From Microlunatus endophyticus (GTDB taxonomy: Bacteria > Actinomycetota > Actinomycetes > Propionibacteriales > Propionibacteriaceae), in the NCBI RefSeq assembly GCF_014646195.1, contig NZ_BMMZ01000001.1, positions 186,001 to 250,000 of the forward strand: 64,000 nt of DNA, given 5' to 3'. The notes under the pieces were generated by a model. The model was not told the DNA's origin. It saw only the letters and a list, made by a program, of their open reading frames with translations, and made no database searches. The position numbers and the translations under genes were made by a program. This document shows positions 36,445 to 46,526 of the stretch, piece by piece. Each line of letters starts with the position of its first letter. Within the stretch, counting starts at the first letter, position 1.

Positions 36445-37788
36445 GTGACCGCCGAACACGCCACCCCCCTGACGCAACGCGTCGAGCCGCTACCCGACGG
36501 CGCTCGATTGCTGCACATCGGTATTCCCAAGACCGGCACCACGAGCCTGCAGCGCAGTGCCGCTGCGCGGCGACAGCAGCTGCTGGAGCATGGTGTCTGC
36601 TACCCGGGAAAGTCGCTGAACCATCGCGAAGCCGTATCCGCGTTGATGGACCGGTCCTTGGGCTGGAAGAACAGCGAGTCCACTCCGGCATTCCAGATCT
36701 GGAAGAGGATCGAGGACGAGGTCAAGGCGAGTCGGGCGCCTCGATCGCTGATCAGCCACGAGTTCGCCTGTGAGTCCACCGATGAGCAGGCACGCCGCTT
36801 CATCGAAGCACTCGGCCCGAACACCCACGTGGTCATCACGCTGCGCGGCTTCGCCGATCTGCTCGGCTCCAGCTGGCAGCAGTACGTCAAGGCCGGGTAC
36901 CGCAGCGGCTACCGCAGCTGGCTGCTGCAGATCCTGGGCGATCGCGAGAAGCTGCACACGACCCCGACCTTTTACAAGCGCAACGACCAGGCCGCGATCG
37001 TCCAGCGCTGGATCCGGGTCGCCGGGGTCGACAACGTCACTGTGGTGATCGCCGACAAGCGTAAGCGTGATCAGCTGATCACTGCTTTCGAGGACCTGCT
37101 GGCGATCCCACGCGGTCTGCTCGGCGAACTGTCCACCGGGGGATATGCGGCCAACCGAAGCTTGTCGATGCCCGAGGCCGAGCTGGTCCGGCGGGTCAAC
37201 CGGGTGTTCCGCGAGCAGGGCATGACCTGGGACAGGTATTCAGATCTGATGCGGCACGGGTTGATCGCGCGGCTGCAGGAGAACCGCACACCGGCACCGG
37301 ATGAGCCGATGTTGACCCTTCCGGAGCGCCTGGCCAAGAAGGCGTTGGCGCAGGCGCGCGAATACGCCGAGGCCATCGATGCGACCGGCTGCCGGGTGAT
37401 CGGGGATCTGTCCGCGTTGAGCGCACCGGTACCGACGGTTCCGCGGCTTCCGAGCATCACCCAGATCCCGGCCGACGCCGTTTACGAGGCCATCTCCGGG
37501 CTGTTGTCGGCAGAGGACGGCCGGGGCGCGTTCTTCGATCAGCCTCCGGAGGGTGTCCAGGGGGCCAGCTCCTCACCGGCCTATCTGCGCAAGCTGTACG
37601 AGTCGGACGGCGGTGCGGAGGTGGCCAGTGCGATCCGGGCGACGCGCCACCTCGACGACCGGACGCTGGCTGCCGTGGCCGTCTACCGGGGCGTCTCGAC
37701 CGCGGATCTGAGGACGAAGGATTACCGGCGGCGTGCGGGCGCGATGATCAAGGGCCTCCGCAAGGCCGTACGATCCCGGCTGCCGTGA
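36445..37788 (+). CDS. Sulfotransferase-like protein, first of a tandem pair
   Basis: The 447-residue protein contains the PAPS 5'-phosphosulfate loop LHIGIPKTGTTSLQ (23-36) and, about 100 residues later, VVITLRGFADLLGSSWQQYVK, which supplies the Arg and Ser expected of the 3'-phosphate site. It has no signal peptide or membrane helix, so it should act in the cytoplasm on a cell-surface precursor or metabolite. Start is GTG at 36445 with GAGGAG upstream. It overlaps the second copy by 4 bp (GTGA). The acceptor is unknown. Confidence 0.82.
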   Translation: MTAEHATPLTQRVEPLPDGARLLHIGIPKTGTTSLQRSAAARRQQLLEHGVCYPGKSLNHREAVSALMDRSLGWKNSESTPAFQIWKRIEDEVKASRAPRSLISHEFACESTDEQARRFIEALGPNTHVVITLRGFADLLGSSWQQYVKAGYRSGYRSWLLQILGDREKLHTTPTFYKRNDQAAIVQRWIRVAGVDNVTVVIADKRKRDQLITAFEDLLAIPRGLLGELSTGGYAANRSLSMPEAELVRRVNRVFREQGMTWDRYSDLMRHGLIARLQENRTPAPDEPMLTLPERLAKKALAQAREYAEAIDATGCRVIGDLSALSAPVPTVPRLPSITQIPADAVYEAISGLLSAEDGRGAFFDQPPEGVQGASSSPAYLRKLYESDGGAEVASAIRATRHLDDRTLAAVAVYRGVSTADLRTKDYRRRAGAMIKGLRKAVRSRLP

Positions 37789-39035
37789 CCGCGCCAGTGC
37801 CGGTCGGCACCCGGTTGTTGCACATCGGGCTGCCCAAGACCGGCACCACCACGCTGCAACGCGGCGCGGCGGTCAATCGCGCGCAGTTGCTCGGGCAGGG
37901 TGTCTGCTATCCGGGTACGGCCTTCAATCATCGCGATCCCGTAGCCGCACTGATGCGGCGACCGCTTGGCTGGCGGGACCGCGGAGCGGTGGTCCACCAC
38001 CGGTCGTTGTGGGACGGGCTGCTGGCCGAACTGCGTGAGAGTCGGGCCGACCGTGCCTTCATCAGCCACGAGTTCATCTGCGAATCCGATGATCGGCAGG
38101 CCGAGCGGTTCCGGGGCGAACTCGGTGACCGGCTGCACGTGGCGGTCACCCTGCGGGGTTTCGCGGATCTGCTGGCCTCGAACTGGCAACAGGCGGTCAA
38201 AGCAGGACACACCGGCGGATTCGAGCAGTGGCTGCAGTCAGTGCTGAAGCGCCGCAAGGGCCCGACCGTCGGCACCTTCTACCGCCGCAACGACCAGGCG
38301 GCGATCATCAAGCGCTGGACCGAACTGGTGGGGCCTGAGAACGTCACTGTCGTGATCGTCGACAAGACGAACCCGGACCTGCTGACCGAATCCTTCGAGG
38401 ACCTGCTCGGGCTGCGGCGTGGCACGATGGCGACCCGGCCCGTCGGTGGATACGCCGCCAACCGCGGCCTGTCGGCCCCCGAGGTCGAATTGGTCCGCCA
38501 GGTCAACATGATCATGCACACCCAGCGCTATGACTGGCACCGCTACACGTCGTTGGTCCGGCACGGGCTGATCGCGCGGATCCAGGAGAACCGCCGACCA
38601 CTGCCGGGCGAGCCGAGTCCGCAACTGCCTGCATGGGCGGCCCGAGTGGCTTTGCGGCGCGCCCGCGAGTATGCCGAGCAGCTGCAGGCCTCCGGCTGCC
38701 GGGTGATCGGCGATCCGGCGGCACTGACCGCGCCCGTGCGCACCGTCGACGCGGTGGTGCAGCCGACCGAGCTACCGCTGGACGCTGTCGTGGAGGGAAT
38801 CGCCGGCGTGCTGTCGGCGGCCGACGGGCTCGGCCCGTTCTTCGATCACGCGGCCGATGGATTGGAGCGCCGTCAGGCGAGGGACGCGCTTCTGGAAAGG
38901 GTGCTCGACCCCGGTACCACCCGGCGGGTGCTGAACGCGTACCGCGCAACCCGGCATCTCCCGCTGCGGGCTCTCGGCGTCGCTGCCGGCGCCAGATTCA
39001 TCGATCGGGCGGTCCGCACGATCACCCGGAAGTAG
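37785..39035 (+). CDS. Sulfotransferase-like protein, second of a tandem pair
   Basis: The 416-residue protein is a clear paralog of the upstream gene, sharing LLHIGLPKTGTTTLQRGAA (11-28), QGVCYPG, ISHEFICESDD, TLRGFADLLASNWQQAVKAG, YRRNDQAAIIKRW and GYAANRGLS. The PAPS-binding residues are intact in both. The two genes are translationally coupled by a GTGA overlap, so the products may work as a pair on related acceptors or as a heterodimer (inference). No glycosyltransferase gene lies beside them. Confidence 0.82.
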   Translation: MTAPVPVGTRLLHIGLPKTGTTTLQRGAAVNRAQLLGQGVCYPGTAFNHRDPVAALMRRPLGWRDRGAVVHHRSLWDGLLAELRESRADRAFISHEFICESDDRQAERFRGELGDRLHVAVTLRGFADLLASNWQQAVKAGHTGGFEQWLQSVLKRRKGPTVGTFYRRNDQAAIIKRWTELVGPENVTVVIVDKTNPDLLTESFEDLLGLRRGTMATRPVGGYAANRGLSAPEVELVRQVNMIMHTQRYDWHRYTSLVRHGLIARIQENRRPLPGEPSPQLPAWAARVALRRAREYAEQLQASGCRVIGDPAALTAPVRTVDAVVQPTELPLDAVVEGIAGVLSAADGLGPFFDHAADGLERRQARDALLERVLDPGTTRRVLNAYRATRHLPLRALGVAAGARFIDRAVRTITRK

Positions 39036-39057
39036 ACCCGAGGCCGATGGTGCCGCG

Positions 39058-39795
39058 TCAGCGGCCGCGCATCGCCTGCTTGGCGCCACGGACCTGACGT
39101 GAACTGGTCGGCATCGGGCCCTTCGGCACCGGCACCTGCGGCCGGATCTTGTCCAGGGCGGTGAGCCGGGACTTGATCTCGGTGACCTGATTGGGCTCCA
39201 GCACCTTGGGCAGTTTGCGGATGTGGTCGGCGAGCTTCTCCAGCGGCACCTGACCCTCCTTGCTGCCCATCATGATCGTGGTGACCTTGACGCCGTAGGC
39301 AACCTTCTCGTGCTTGCGGACCTCGCTGGACAAGAGCGCCTTCAGCCGTCCCGGCTCGCCCTCGCCGATCAGCACCAGGCCTCCCGGTCCGAGGGTCCGG
39401 TGCACCGCGTCCATCTGCCGGTTGGCCGCGATCGCGGGCGAGGAGATCCACTTCTTCGGCAGCATCGCCAGCGCGACCTCGGCCGAGCCGGCCTGGCCGG
39501 CGTATCGCTTGTAGGTGGCGGCCTTGGTCCGCCGGACCAGCAGCAGCATCGCCAGCAGCAGGCCGACCATCACCCCGAGGATGATCAGCGAGACCTGCAT
39601 GCCGACCAGCAGGCCGGCGACGACGCCGACCACGATCGGCAGCACGAAAGCGCCGGCCAGTAGGAAGGGCAGCGGCTTGTCGTACTCGTGGGTGCGCTGG
39701 TAGGCGACGATGATCTGCCGGAACCGGCCCATCTGGGACGGGCCGGTCAGGTCCTTGTCGGACCCGGACTTCTCCGGTTTGGGTGCATTAGCCAT
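39058..39795 (-). CDS. DUF4191 membrane protein
   Basis: This 245-residue protein has two adjacent membrane helices (about 43-65 and 69-87) and a soluble C-terminal part with [26 protein letters not shown] and [17 protein letters not shown], typical of DUF4191. The family is actinobacterial and regularly encoded next to lipA, as here, with an 8-bp overlap to the lipA gene. Its function is unknown; a link with lipoylation is suggested only by neighbourhood. Confidence 0.9.
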   Translation of the reverse strand: MANAPKPEKSGSDKDLTGPSQMGRFRQIIVAYQRTHEYDKPLPFLLAGAFVLPIVVGVVAGLLVGMQVSLIILGVMVGLLLAMLLLVRRTKAATYKRYAGQAGSAEVALAMLPKKWISSPAIAANRQMDAVHRTLGPGGLVLIGEGEPGRLKALLSSEVRKHEKVAYGVKVTTIMMGSKEGQVPLEKLADHIRKLPKVLEPNQVTEIKSRLTALDKIRPQVPVPKGPMPTSSRQVRGAKQAMRGR

Positions 39796-40732
39796 GGCTC
39801 GGGACTGCTTTCATTCTCTTGCTGACCGCCTCACGATAGAGCCTTCCGGCCCGGTACGACGAACGCACGAGCGGACCGCTCATCACACCGGTGAACCCGA
39901 TCTCGGTGGCCTCGGCGCCCAGCTCGGTGAATTCCTCCGGCGTCACCCAGCGGTCGATCGGGTGGTGCAGCGCGGAGGGGCGCAGGTACTGGGTGATGGT
40001 CAGGATCTCGGTGCCGGCGGCGTACAGGTCGCGCATCGCCTCGGTGATCTCGTCGCGGGTCTCGCCCATGCCGAGGATCAGGTTGGACTTGGTGACCAGA
40101 CCGGCCTCCCGCGACCATCGCAGCACGTCCAGCGACCGCTCGTAGCGGAAGCCCGGGCGGATCCGCTTGAAGATCCGCGGCACGGTCTCGACGTTGTGGG
40201 CGAAGACCTCCGGACGGGTCGCGAAGATCTCTTCGAGGTAGTCGCGGTTGCCGGTGAAGTCGGGGGCCAGCATCTCGACGCCGACGCCCGGGTTGAGCTC
40301 GTGGATCTTGCGGATCGTCTCGGCGTAGAGCCAGCTGCCCTCGTCGGGCAGGTCGTCGCGGCAGACGCCGGTGACGGTCGCGTACCGCAGGCCCATGGTC
40401 TGCACCGACTCGGCCACGCGGAGCGGCTCGCCGGCGTCGAAGTCGGCGGGCTTCCCGGTGGCGATCTGGCAGAAGTCGCAACGCCGGGTGCACTGCTCGC
40501 CGCCGATCAGGAAGGTCGCCTCGCGATCCTCCCAGCACTCGAAGATGTTGGGACAGCCGGCTTCCTGGCAGACGGTGTGCAACTGCTCGTCCTTGACCAG
40601 CCGCTTGAGTTCGCGATACTCCGGTCCCATCTTCGCGGTGGTCCTGATCCAGGACGGTTTCTTCTCGATCGGGGTCGCGGAATTGCGGACTTCCAGTCGC
40701 AGCAGCTTGCGTCCTTCGGGAGCGATCGTCAC
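39788..40732 (-). CDS. lipA: Lipoyl synthase
   Basis: LipA inserts two sulfur atoms into the octanoyl group carried by lipoyl domains, using radical SAM chemistry. The 314-residue protein has both cluster motifs: C55-x4-C60-x5-C66 for the auxiliary 4Fe-4S cluster and the radical-SAM C81-x3-C85-x2-C88. The C-terminal SSYRAGR segment supplies the conserved serine. GTG at 40732 is the start. lipB lies upstream on the same strand, separated by an ABC transporter pair, and DUF4191 overlaps its end. Confidence 0.97.
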   Translation of the reverse strand: MTIAPEGRKLLRLEVRNSATPIEKKPSWIRTTAKMGPEYRELKRLVKDEQLHTVCQEAGCPNIFECWEDREATFLIGGEQCTRRCDFCQIATGKPADFDAGEPLRVAESVQTMGLRYATVTGVCRDDLPDEGSWLYAETIRKIHELNPGVGVEMLAPDFTGNRDYLEEIFATRPEVFAHNVETVPRIFKRIRPGFRYERSLDVLRWSREAGLVTKSNLILGMGETRDEITEAMRDLYAAGTEILTITQYLRPSALHHPIDRWVTPEEFTELGAEATEIGFTGVMSGPLVRSSYRAGRLYREAVSKRMKAVPSHG

Positions 40733-40805
40733 CCGCCCAACCCTACTCGGGTCTCGGAGCCGGAACCGATCACCTGGTGGCCGTGGTACACGGGCACCGT
40801 CGAGG

Positions 40806-40822
40806 CCGGATCCGAGATCCGG
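40806..40822 (-). terminator. Hairpin after the ABC permease gene
   Basis: CCGGATC (40806-40812) pairs perfectly with GATCCGG (40816-40822) around a 3-base loop, about 75 bp beyond the permease stop codon at 40897. It could terminate the lipB-ABC transcript before lipA. The rest of this 164-bp gap should hold the lipA promoter, but I see no clear -10/-35. Confidence 0.4.
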
Positions 40823-40896
40823 ACGGCTGGGAAATTCGTGTCGAGTCCCATCCGATCACTGTGGCACGCTGCGAGCGCGAGCGACAGCGGCCGGAA

Positions 40897-41865
40897 TCAG
40901 CCGATGTCGCGCCGCCGGAAGACCAGCAGCGATGCCGCGACGGCGATCGCCAGGACCACCAGCAGGTAGACCAGGCCGTGGCCGAAGCTGAGATGCCGGG
41001 TGACCGTGTCGTAGGTGGTGCCGTCGGCGGTGACCCGGGTGACCTGGTCCTGGTAGCTGATGCCGTGCTCGATGACGGCCTGGGCGTTCTTGTCGGGCAG
41101 CCAGGGCTTGATCTTCTGGACCGCGTCGAGGGAGGCCATCACGATGTTCAGCACGAAATCGGCGACCAGATAGCCGACCACCACGCCCAGGGCGGCGATG
41201 GTGTGCCGGGAGACCAGGGCGAGTGCGAAGCCGCCCGCGGTCGCGACCACGACGACGATCAGGCCCCGGGCACCGGCGGCGGCGAGATCACCGACGTGGT
41301 CGACCGTTCCCGAGTTGATCTTCACCAGAAGCGCGGTGGTGGTCAGCGTCAGGGCCGCGGCCGCGGCGCCGATGACCGCGGCGGCCAGGGCGACCACGGT
41401 GATCTTGGAGACGTAGACGCGGTTCCGGTCCGGGATGAAGCTGAGCCAGTTGGCGATCGCGCCGGAGCCGTACTCGGCGCCGATCATGGACGCGCCGATG
41501 ACCAGGAAGATCAGCGCCGTGAAGACGGTGCTGACGGTCAGCCCGGCATCGGCGGTCGCCGCGAACGTCTCCGGCGTCCGCAGGTAGTCGTTCAGGGTCG
41601 GAGGCGGATAGTCGCAGGCATCCGCCTGCCCCGGATTGTCTTCTTCGCACTGCTTCACGTCGGCGTCGTGGTGGGCCGTGTAGTCGGCCTGCGCCTGCTG
41701 GAGCTGGTGGCGGGCCGTGGCGATCTCGGACGCGGTCGGCTGCCGGACCACGAAACCGGCGAGCACCTGGAATCCGGCCACTGCCACCAACAGACCGATC
41801 AGCCAGATGATCACGATCCGGCGGCTGCGCAGCCGGGTGAACTCGGCGGCCAGCAGATTGATCAT
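40897..41865 (-). CDS. ABC-2 type permease
   Basis: This 322-residue protein has an N-terminal helix (about 18-40), a hydrophilic outer loop (about 45-105) with two Cys residues, and five further hydrophobic segments ending RRRDIG. It contains IGAEYGSGAIANWLSFIPDR, typical of ABC-2 permeases of the antibiotic-export type. It overlaps the ATPase gene by 4 bp (ATGA). It is the membrane partner of that ATPase. The pair interrupts the lipB-lipA order. Confidence 0.88.
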   Translation of the reverse strand: MINLLAAEFTRLRSRRIVIIWLIGLLVAVAGFQVLAGFVVRQPTASEIATARHQLQQAQADYTAHHDADVKQCEEDNPGQADACDYPPPTLNDYLRTPETFAATADAGLTVSTVFTALIFLVIGASMIGAEYGSGAIANWLSFIPDRNRVYVSKITVVALAAAVIGAAAAALTLTTTALLVKINSGTVDHVGDLAAAGARGLIVVVVATAGGFALALVSRHTIAALGVVVGYLVADFVLNIVMASLDAVQKIKPWLPDKNAQAVIEHGISYQDQVTRVTADGTTYDTVTRHLSFGHGLVYLLVVLAIAVAASLLVFRRRDIG

Positions 41866-42872
41866 GGTCGGTCCTCGGTGATCGCGTGCCGGGCGGCGGT
41901 CGTTGTGACCCGGTCGGTCGGTCCGGAACCAGCACCGAGATGCTCGTCGGCGGTGAGGTCCAGGAACACCGACTCCAGGTCGGCCCGGATTGGTGTCAAC
42001 TCGCTGACATACAATCCCTGGCGGGCGAGCAGCTCGGTGATCCTGCTCGGATCGAGCTGCTGCGAGCGACGGCGCGGGGACACGGTGAGCATGCCGTCCG
42101 CGGCGCTGCCGACCTCGAGGCCTGCCGAGGTCAGCAGGGCCTCGGCGCGAGCAGGATCGGCGACCCCGACCCGGACGGCCTGCTGGCCTCCGGCGGCGAG
42201 GATCTCGGCGACCGGTCCCTCGGCGATCAGGCGTCCGCGGCCGATGATCGAGACCGTGTCGGCGATCTGGGCGACCTCACTGAGGATGTGGCTGGAGACC
42301 AGGACCGTCCGTCCGCGGTCGGCCAGCCCGCGCATGGTCCGGCGGATCTCGTGGATGCCGGCCGGATCGAGTCCGTTGGTCGGCTCGTCGAAGATCAACA
42401 GCTCCGGGTCCTTGAGCAGGGTGGCGGCGATCGCCAGTCGCTGTTTCATGCCCAGCGAGTAGGTCCGGAAACGATCATCGGCGCGATCGCCGAGTCCGAC
42501 CTCGGTGAGCACCTGGTCGATCCGCCCGCGCGGGGCCCCGATGCCCCGGGCGAGCAACTCGAGATTGCGCCGGCCGGTGAAGGCGGGAAAGAGCCGTGGC
42601 TGTTCGACGATCGCCCCGACACGGGCGATCACCTGGTCGAGCCGGGCCGGCACCGGCTGGCCGAAGAGCCGCATCGAGCCGGAATCCGCCGCGATCAGCC
42701 CGAGAAGCATCCGGATGGTTGTGGTCTTCCCCGAACCGTTGGGACCGAGGAAGCCGTGGACGCCACCGACCGGAACGTTGAGGTCGAGACCGGCAACGGC
42801 CGGGCGGCGGCGGCGTCTGCTGCGGTAGGACTTGCGAAGGTCGCTGACCTCGATCGCCGGGGCGCTGACCAC
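41862..42872 (-). CDS. ABC transporter ATP-binding protein
   Basis: The 336-residue ATPase has Walker A GPNGSGKTTTIRM, a Q-loop, signature YSLGMKQRLAIA, Walker B LLIFDEPTNGLD and SSHIL. The C-terminal extension (about 230-336) is common in bacitracin- or daunorubicin-type exporters. I start it at the GTG at 42872, giving VSAPAIEVSDLRKSYR; upstream in-frame codons fall within lipB. The gap to the lipB stop is 4 bp, so it is likely transcribed with lipB. Substrate unknown. Confidence 0.9.
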   Translation of the reverse strand: MVSAPAIEVSDLRKSYRSRRRRRPAVAGLDLNVPVGGVHGFLGPNGSGKTTTIRMLLGLIAADSGSMRLFGQPVPARLDQVIARVGAIVEQPRLFPAFTGRRNLELLARGIGAPRGRIDQVLTEVGLGDRADDRFRTYSLGMKQRLAIAATLLKDPELLIFDEPTNGLDPAGIHEIRRTMRGLADRGRTVLVSSHILSEVAQIADTVSIIGRGRLIAEGPVAEILAAGGQQAVRVGVADPARAEALLTSAGLEVGSAADGMLTVSPRRRSQQLDPSRITELLARQGLYVSELTPIRADLESVFLDLTADEHLGAGSGPTDRVTTTAARHAITEDRP

Positions 42873-42876
42873 CGGG

Positions 42877-43614
42877 TCAGCCCAATCCTGATCCAGAGGG
42901 GCCCGATCCAGAGGGCGCCGGACCGGCGAGTGCCGGCCGTGGGATGTCGGCGCTCCTCTCGTACGGCTGCCAGCCGAGCAGTTCGGCCAGCCGTGGCTGC
43001 AGCGCCGCCGAGACCTCCGAGAGTGCCGGGCTGCGCCCGGTCTCGTGTTCGAAAGTGGCCACGCCGGCGTCGGAGATGCCGCAGGGAACAATCTTGTTGA
43101 AGCTGTCCAGGCTGTTGGTGATGTTCATCGCGATCCCGTGCATGGTGACGCCGGAGGCGACCCGGATCCCGATCGCGGCGATCTTGCGCTCCGGCCTCTG
43201 GTCGTCCAGCGGCAGCCAGACACCGGAGCGGCCGTCGACGCGGCCGGTGCCGGTCAGGCCGAGATCGGCGAAGGTCCTGATCATCGCCTCTTCCAGGCGA
43301 CGGACGTAGTCGACGACCTTGACCGCGTCGGGCAGCTTGACGATTGGGTACGCGACCAATTGGCCACGACCGTGCCAGGTGATCCGGCCGCCGCGATCGA
43401 CGTCGATCACCGGCGCGGAGTCGACCGGCCGGTCCTGCGGCTCGGTGCGCTTGCCCGCGGTGAAGACGTCGGCGTGTTCCAGCAGCAGGACGGTGTCCGG
43501 CCGGTCGCCGGCGACCACCTCGGCATGGATCGCGCGCTGCAGCTCCCAGGCTTGGAGATAGTCGGTCTGCCGGTTGCCGGGATCGAGATCAAGGAAATCG
43601 GGTGTGGCGCCCAT
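42877..43614 (-). CDS. lipB: Octanoyl-[ACP]:protein N-octanoyltransferase
   Basis: LipB transfers octanoate from acyl carrier protein to lipoyl domains, the step before LipA. The 245-residue protein has the conserved [18 protein letters not shown] segment, the lysine K144 in ERKIAAIG, and the catalytic Cys178 in [12 protein letters not shown] at 43614 is used. The C-terminus ends in a short Gly/Ser/Pro repeat (SGSGPSGSG). Upstream by 10 bp is the TIGR01777 epimerase gene and downstream an ABC pair. Confidence 0.95.
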   Translation of the reverse strand: MGATPDFLDLDPGNRQTDYLQAWELQRAIHAEVVAGDRPDTVLLLEHADVFTAGKRTEPQDRPVDSAPVIDVDRGGRITWHGRGQLVAYPIVKLPDAVKVVDYVRRLEEAMIRTFADLGLTGTGRVDGRSGVWLPLDDQRPERKIAAIGIRVASGVTMHGIAMNITNSLDSFNKIVPCGISDAGVATFEHETGRSPALSEVSAALQPRLAELLGWQPYERSADIPRPALAGPAPSGSGPSGSGLG

Positions 43615-43624
43615 GGGGGCGAGC

Positions 43625-44605
43625 TTAATCGCGCCGCAGTGCCAGCCGCAGGGTGCCGGCGATATCGGGTCCGTCGAAGCTGAATCCCTGCTCCAGCAGC
43701 GCGCGGGGGACGACGTATTGATCGGCCACCAGCTGCTCGGCAAGCTCGCCCAGCGCCGTACGCAGGATCAGGCTCGGCGCGGCCAGCCGAGCCTTGCGGC
43801 CGAGTGCCGTGGCCAGGGCCTCGGTGAATTCGGCGTTCGTTGCCGGCTGCGGGATGGTCAGGTTGTACGGGCCGGCCGGCACTCCGGACTCCGTCGGCCC
43901 CCGTCCGGTCAGACCATGCTCGATCAGACCATGCTCGATCAGACCATGCTCGATCAAGAACAGCACGGCCCGCAGCCAGTCGTGCAGGCTGATCAATGTC
44001 ATCCGTTGCCGGCCATCGCCGAGCCGGGCACCCAGACCGGCGCCGAAGACAGGCCTGATCAGCTTCAGCGTGCTCCCGGACCGGTCCAGCACCATGCCGC
44101 TGCGCAGGAAGCACACCTTGACCCCGGAGTCGGCTGCCTGCTGGGCGGCACCCTCCCAGTCGTGGGCGAGCCGGCCGAGGAAGTCGTCGGAGGCCGGTGC
44201 GCTCTCGTCGTACGGCTCGGCCTGCAGCGGGTCGGTGCTTGCGGTCCCGTACCAGCCGGTGGCACTGGCCTGCAGCCACAGCGGTTTGGCGCCGGAGTCG
44301 GCGAACTGCTCGACCACGGTCTCGGCCAGCAGCAGCGTCGACTCGATCCGGGCTGTCCGCAGCAGCTCCCGCCGGCTCCTGGTCCAGGGTCGGGTGAACA
44401 CCGGCGGGCCGGCGAGATTGATGATCACTTCGACGCCGTCGAGTGCGCGGGCATTGATCCGCCCGGAGGCGGGGTCCCAGTGGAATTCGGAGGACGAGAG
44501 GGCCCCGCCGCGGACCAACCGCCGGACCTCGTGGCCCTCCTCGGCCAGCCGCACCCGAAGGGCGGTGCCGAGGAAGCCGGAGGAGCCGGCGATCAGGATC
44601 CGCAT
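43625..44605 (-). CDS. TIGR01777-family SDR epimerase
   Basis: The 326-residue protein has the NAD(P)-binding motif [18 protein letters not shown] at the start, [13 protein letters not shown], and ASATGWYGT with the catalytic Tyr. The C-terminal DUF1731 part contains [29 protein letters not shown]. The family lies next to lipB and sucB in many actinobacteria, but no reaction is established. About residues 218-233 contain LIEHG repeated three times, encoded by three perfect 15-bp units (43910-43954) not expected in the family. Confidence 0.88.
   Translation of the reverse strand: MRILIAGSSGFLGTALRVRLAEEGHEVRRLVRGGALSSSEFHWDPASGRINARALDGVEVIINLAGPPVFTRPWTRSRRELLRTARIESTLLLAETVVEQFADSGAKPLWLQASATGWYGTASTDPLQAEPYDESAPASDDFLGRLAHDWEGAAQQAADSGVKVCFLRSGMVLDRSGSTLKLIRPVFGAGLGARLGDGRQRMTLISLHDWLRAVLFLIEHGLIEHGLIEHGLTGRGPTESGVPAGPYNLTIPQPATNAEFTEALATALGRKARLAAPSLILRTALGELAEQLVADQYVVPRALLEQGFSFDGPDIAGTLRLALRRD
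43910..43954. repeat. In-frame 15-bp minisatellite, three perfect units
   Basis: CAGACCATGCTCGAT is repeated three times without mismatch (43910-43924, 43925-43939, 43940-43954). On the coding minus strand it encodes a run of LIEHG pentapeptides in the TIGR01777 gene. The unit length is a multiple of three, so copy-number change keeps the frame. Confidence 0.92.
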
Positions 44606-44626
44606 CGTGCTCGTCCCCGGCAGCGA

Positions 44627-46441
44627 CTAGACGCCGAACTCGGAGCCGAAGTCGCCTTCCTCGAGGCGTTCCTTCAGTGTCACCAGGAAGCGGGCCGCAT
44701 CGGCGCCGTCGACCAGCCGGTGGTCATAGGACAGCGAGAGATACATCATGTCCCGGATCGCGATCGTCTCCCCGAGCACCTTGTCGGTGATCACCACGGG
44801 CCGCTTGACCAACGCGCCGGTGCCGAGGATGGCGACCTGCGGGATGTTGACGATCGGGGTGTCGATCAGGGCACCGCGGCTGCCGGTGTTGGTGACCGTG
44901 AAGGTGCCGCCAGAGATGTCGTCCGGGGACAATTTGTTGTTGCGGGTCCGATCGGCGAGGTCGGCGACCTTCTTGGCCAGTCCGGCGATGCTCAGATCAC
45001 CGGCGTTCTTGATCACCGGCACGACCAGGCCCTTGTCGGTGTCGACGGCGATCGACACGTTCTCGGTGGCCGGGTAGTGGATCTCCTCGGCCTCGGTGTC
45101 GATGGTGGCGTTGAGCTTCGGGTGCACCTTCAGCGCGTCAACGGTGGCCTTGATCAGGAACGGCAGGTAGGAGAGCTTGACGCCCTCGCGGCGGGCGAAA
45201 TCGTCCTTGACCTTGGCCCGCAGCCGCGACACCAGCGTCAGGTCGACCTCGACGACGGTGGTCAGCTGGGCCGAGGTCTGCAGCGATTCGACCATCCGGG
45301 AGGCGATGATCTTGCGCAGCCGGGTCATCTTCTCGGTGGTGCCGCGCAGGGCACTCGGCTCGACCGACGATGCTGTCGCCGCCGCGGGCGCGGGGGACTC
45401 AGCGGCGGGCTGGTCGGCCGGAGCGGCGGCTGCCGCCTTGGCGGCTTCGGCCGCCGCGAGCACGTCCTGCTTGCGGATCCGGCCGCCGACGCCGGTGCCC
45501 TGCAGGCTGCCCAGATCGACGTTGTGCTCGGCGGCCAGCTTGCGGACCAGCGGGGTGACATAGCCGGGTCCGTCACTATCGGAGGAGGGTGCGGGTGCGG
45601 TCGGCCGGGCGGCCTCGACCGCAGGTGCCGGGGTGGGGGCGACCAGCGGTGCCGGATTCTGTTCCGCGGCCGGAGCCGGAGTGGGCGCCGGAGTCGGCTC
45701 GGGTGCTGCCTGTGCAGGCGCCGGTGCCTCCGGAGCGGGTGCCGGAGCGGCGTTGGCATCGCCGATCACGGCCAGGACAGCCCCGACCTGTACGGTCTCG
45801 TCCTCCTTGGCGCGGATCTCGAGCAGGGTGCCGGCGGCGGGGGACGGGATCTCGGTGTCGACCTTGTCGGTGGAGATCTCCAGCAGCGGCTCGTCGGTGG
45901 CGACGGTGTCGCCGACCTGCTTGAGCCACCGGCTGACCGTGCCCTCGGTGACGCTCTCACCGAGCTCGGGCAGGGTGACCTCAGTGCCGGCGCTGTCGGA
46001 CGAGCCGGCGGTGGACTCCGCCGACGGAGCCGGAGTCTCGGCCTGCGGAGTCTCTGCGACCGGCGCCTGTTCCTGGGTCGGCTCCGGCTCGGGTGCTTCC
46101 TGCGGGGCCGGTGCCTGCTCGGCTTCCTGGGCGGGTGCTTCCTGGGTCGGGGCTTCCTGGGTCGGGGCCGGCTCGGACGGCGCGCCGCCACCCTGGGCCT
46201 CGGACTCCTCACCGATCACCGCGAGGATCGCGCCGACTTCGACAGTGTCGTCCTCATTGGCGCGGATCTCGAGCAGGGTGCCGGCGGCGGGGGACGGGAT
46301 CTCGGTGTCGACCTTGTCGGTGGAGATCTCCAGCAGCGGCTCGTCGGTGGCGACGGTGTCGCCGACCTGCTTGAGCCACCGGCTGACCGTGCCCTCGGTG
46401 ACGCTTTCGCCCAGTTCCGGAAGGGTGACCTCGACTGCCAT
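44627..46441 (-). CDS. sucB: Dihydrolipoamide acyltransferase, E2 of 2-oxoacid dehydrogenase (SucB/DlaT)
   Basis: This 604-residue E2 has two lipoyl domains (about 2-77 and 152-227, lipoyl lysines Lys43 and Lys193 in [10 protein letters not shown]), Pro/Ala/Glu/Thr-rich linkers, a peripheral-subunit-binding domain ([19 protein letters not shown]) and a catalytic domain with SYDHRLVDG. In actinobacteria this gene, annotated sucB, often serves pyruvate dehydrogenase as DlaT; the sequence does not decide. The two lipoyl domains share 149 identical bases. lpd lies upstream by 85 bp and the epimerase and lipB downstream. Confidence 0.95.
   Translation of the reverse strand: MAVEVTLPELGESVTEGTVSRWLKQVGDTVATDEPLLEISTDKVDTEIPSPAAGTLLEIRANEDDTVEVGAILAVIGEESEAQGGGAPSEPAPTQEAPTQEAPAQEAEQAPAPQEAPEPEPTQEQAPVAETPQAETPAPSAESTAGSSDSAGTEVTLPELGESVTEGTVSRWLKQVGDTVATDEPLLEISTDKVDTEIPSPAAGTLLEIRAKEDETVQVGAVLAVIGDANAAPAPAPEAPAPAQAAPEPTPAPTPAPAAEQNPAPLVAPTPAPAVEAARPTAPAPSSDSDGPGYVTPLVRKLAAEHNVDLGSLQGTGVGGRIRKQDVLAAAEAAKAAAAAPADQPAAESPAPAAATASSVEPSALRGTTEKMTRLRKIIASRMVESLQTSAQLTTVVEVDLTLVSRLRAKVKDDFARREGVKLSYLPFLIKATVDALKVHPKLNATIDTEAEEIHYPATENVSIAVDTDKGLVVPVIKNAGDLSIAGLAKKVADLADRTRNNKLSPDDISGGTFTVTNTGSRGALIDTPIVNIPQVAILGTGALVKRPVVITDKVLGETIAIRDMMYLSLSYDHRLVDGADAARFLVTLKERLEEGDFGSEFGV
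45807..45955. repeat. 149-bp identical direct repeat, copy A
   Basis: These 149 bases are identical, by base-by-base comparison, to 46257-46405, 450 bp away. They encode most of the second lipoyl domain, including the lipoyl lysine. The linkers on either side differ, so identity is confined to the domain. Confidence 0.9.
46257..46405. repeat. 149-bp identical direct repeat, copy B
   Basis: This is the partner of 45807-45955 and encodes most of the first lipoyl domain. The first mismatches on each side are at 46256 and 46406. Silent sites are identical too, which implies recent homogenisation. Confidence 0.9.
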
Positions 46442-46526
46442 GTTCTGCTTCGACTCCTCTATCGGCCCGGCCACGGCTTCTGTGGCCCGGCATATCCGCA
46501 CCGTCGTCCGTCAGCCTATCTTCAAG

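Noticed and set aside
43910..43954. CRISPR-like repeat
   Set aside because: The repeats are 15 bp, directly adjacent without spacers and lie in frame inside a gene.
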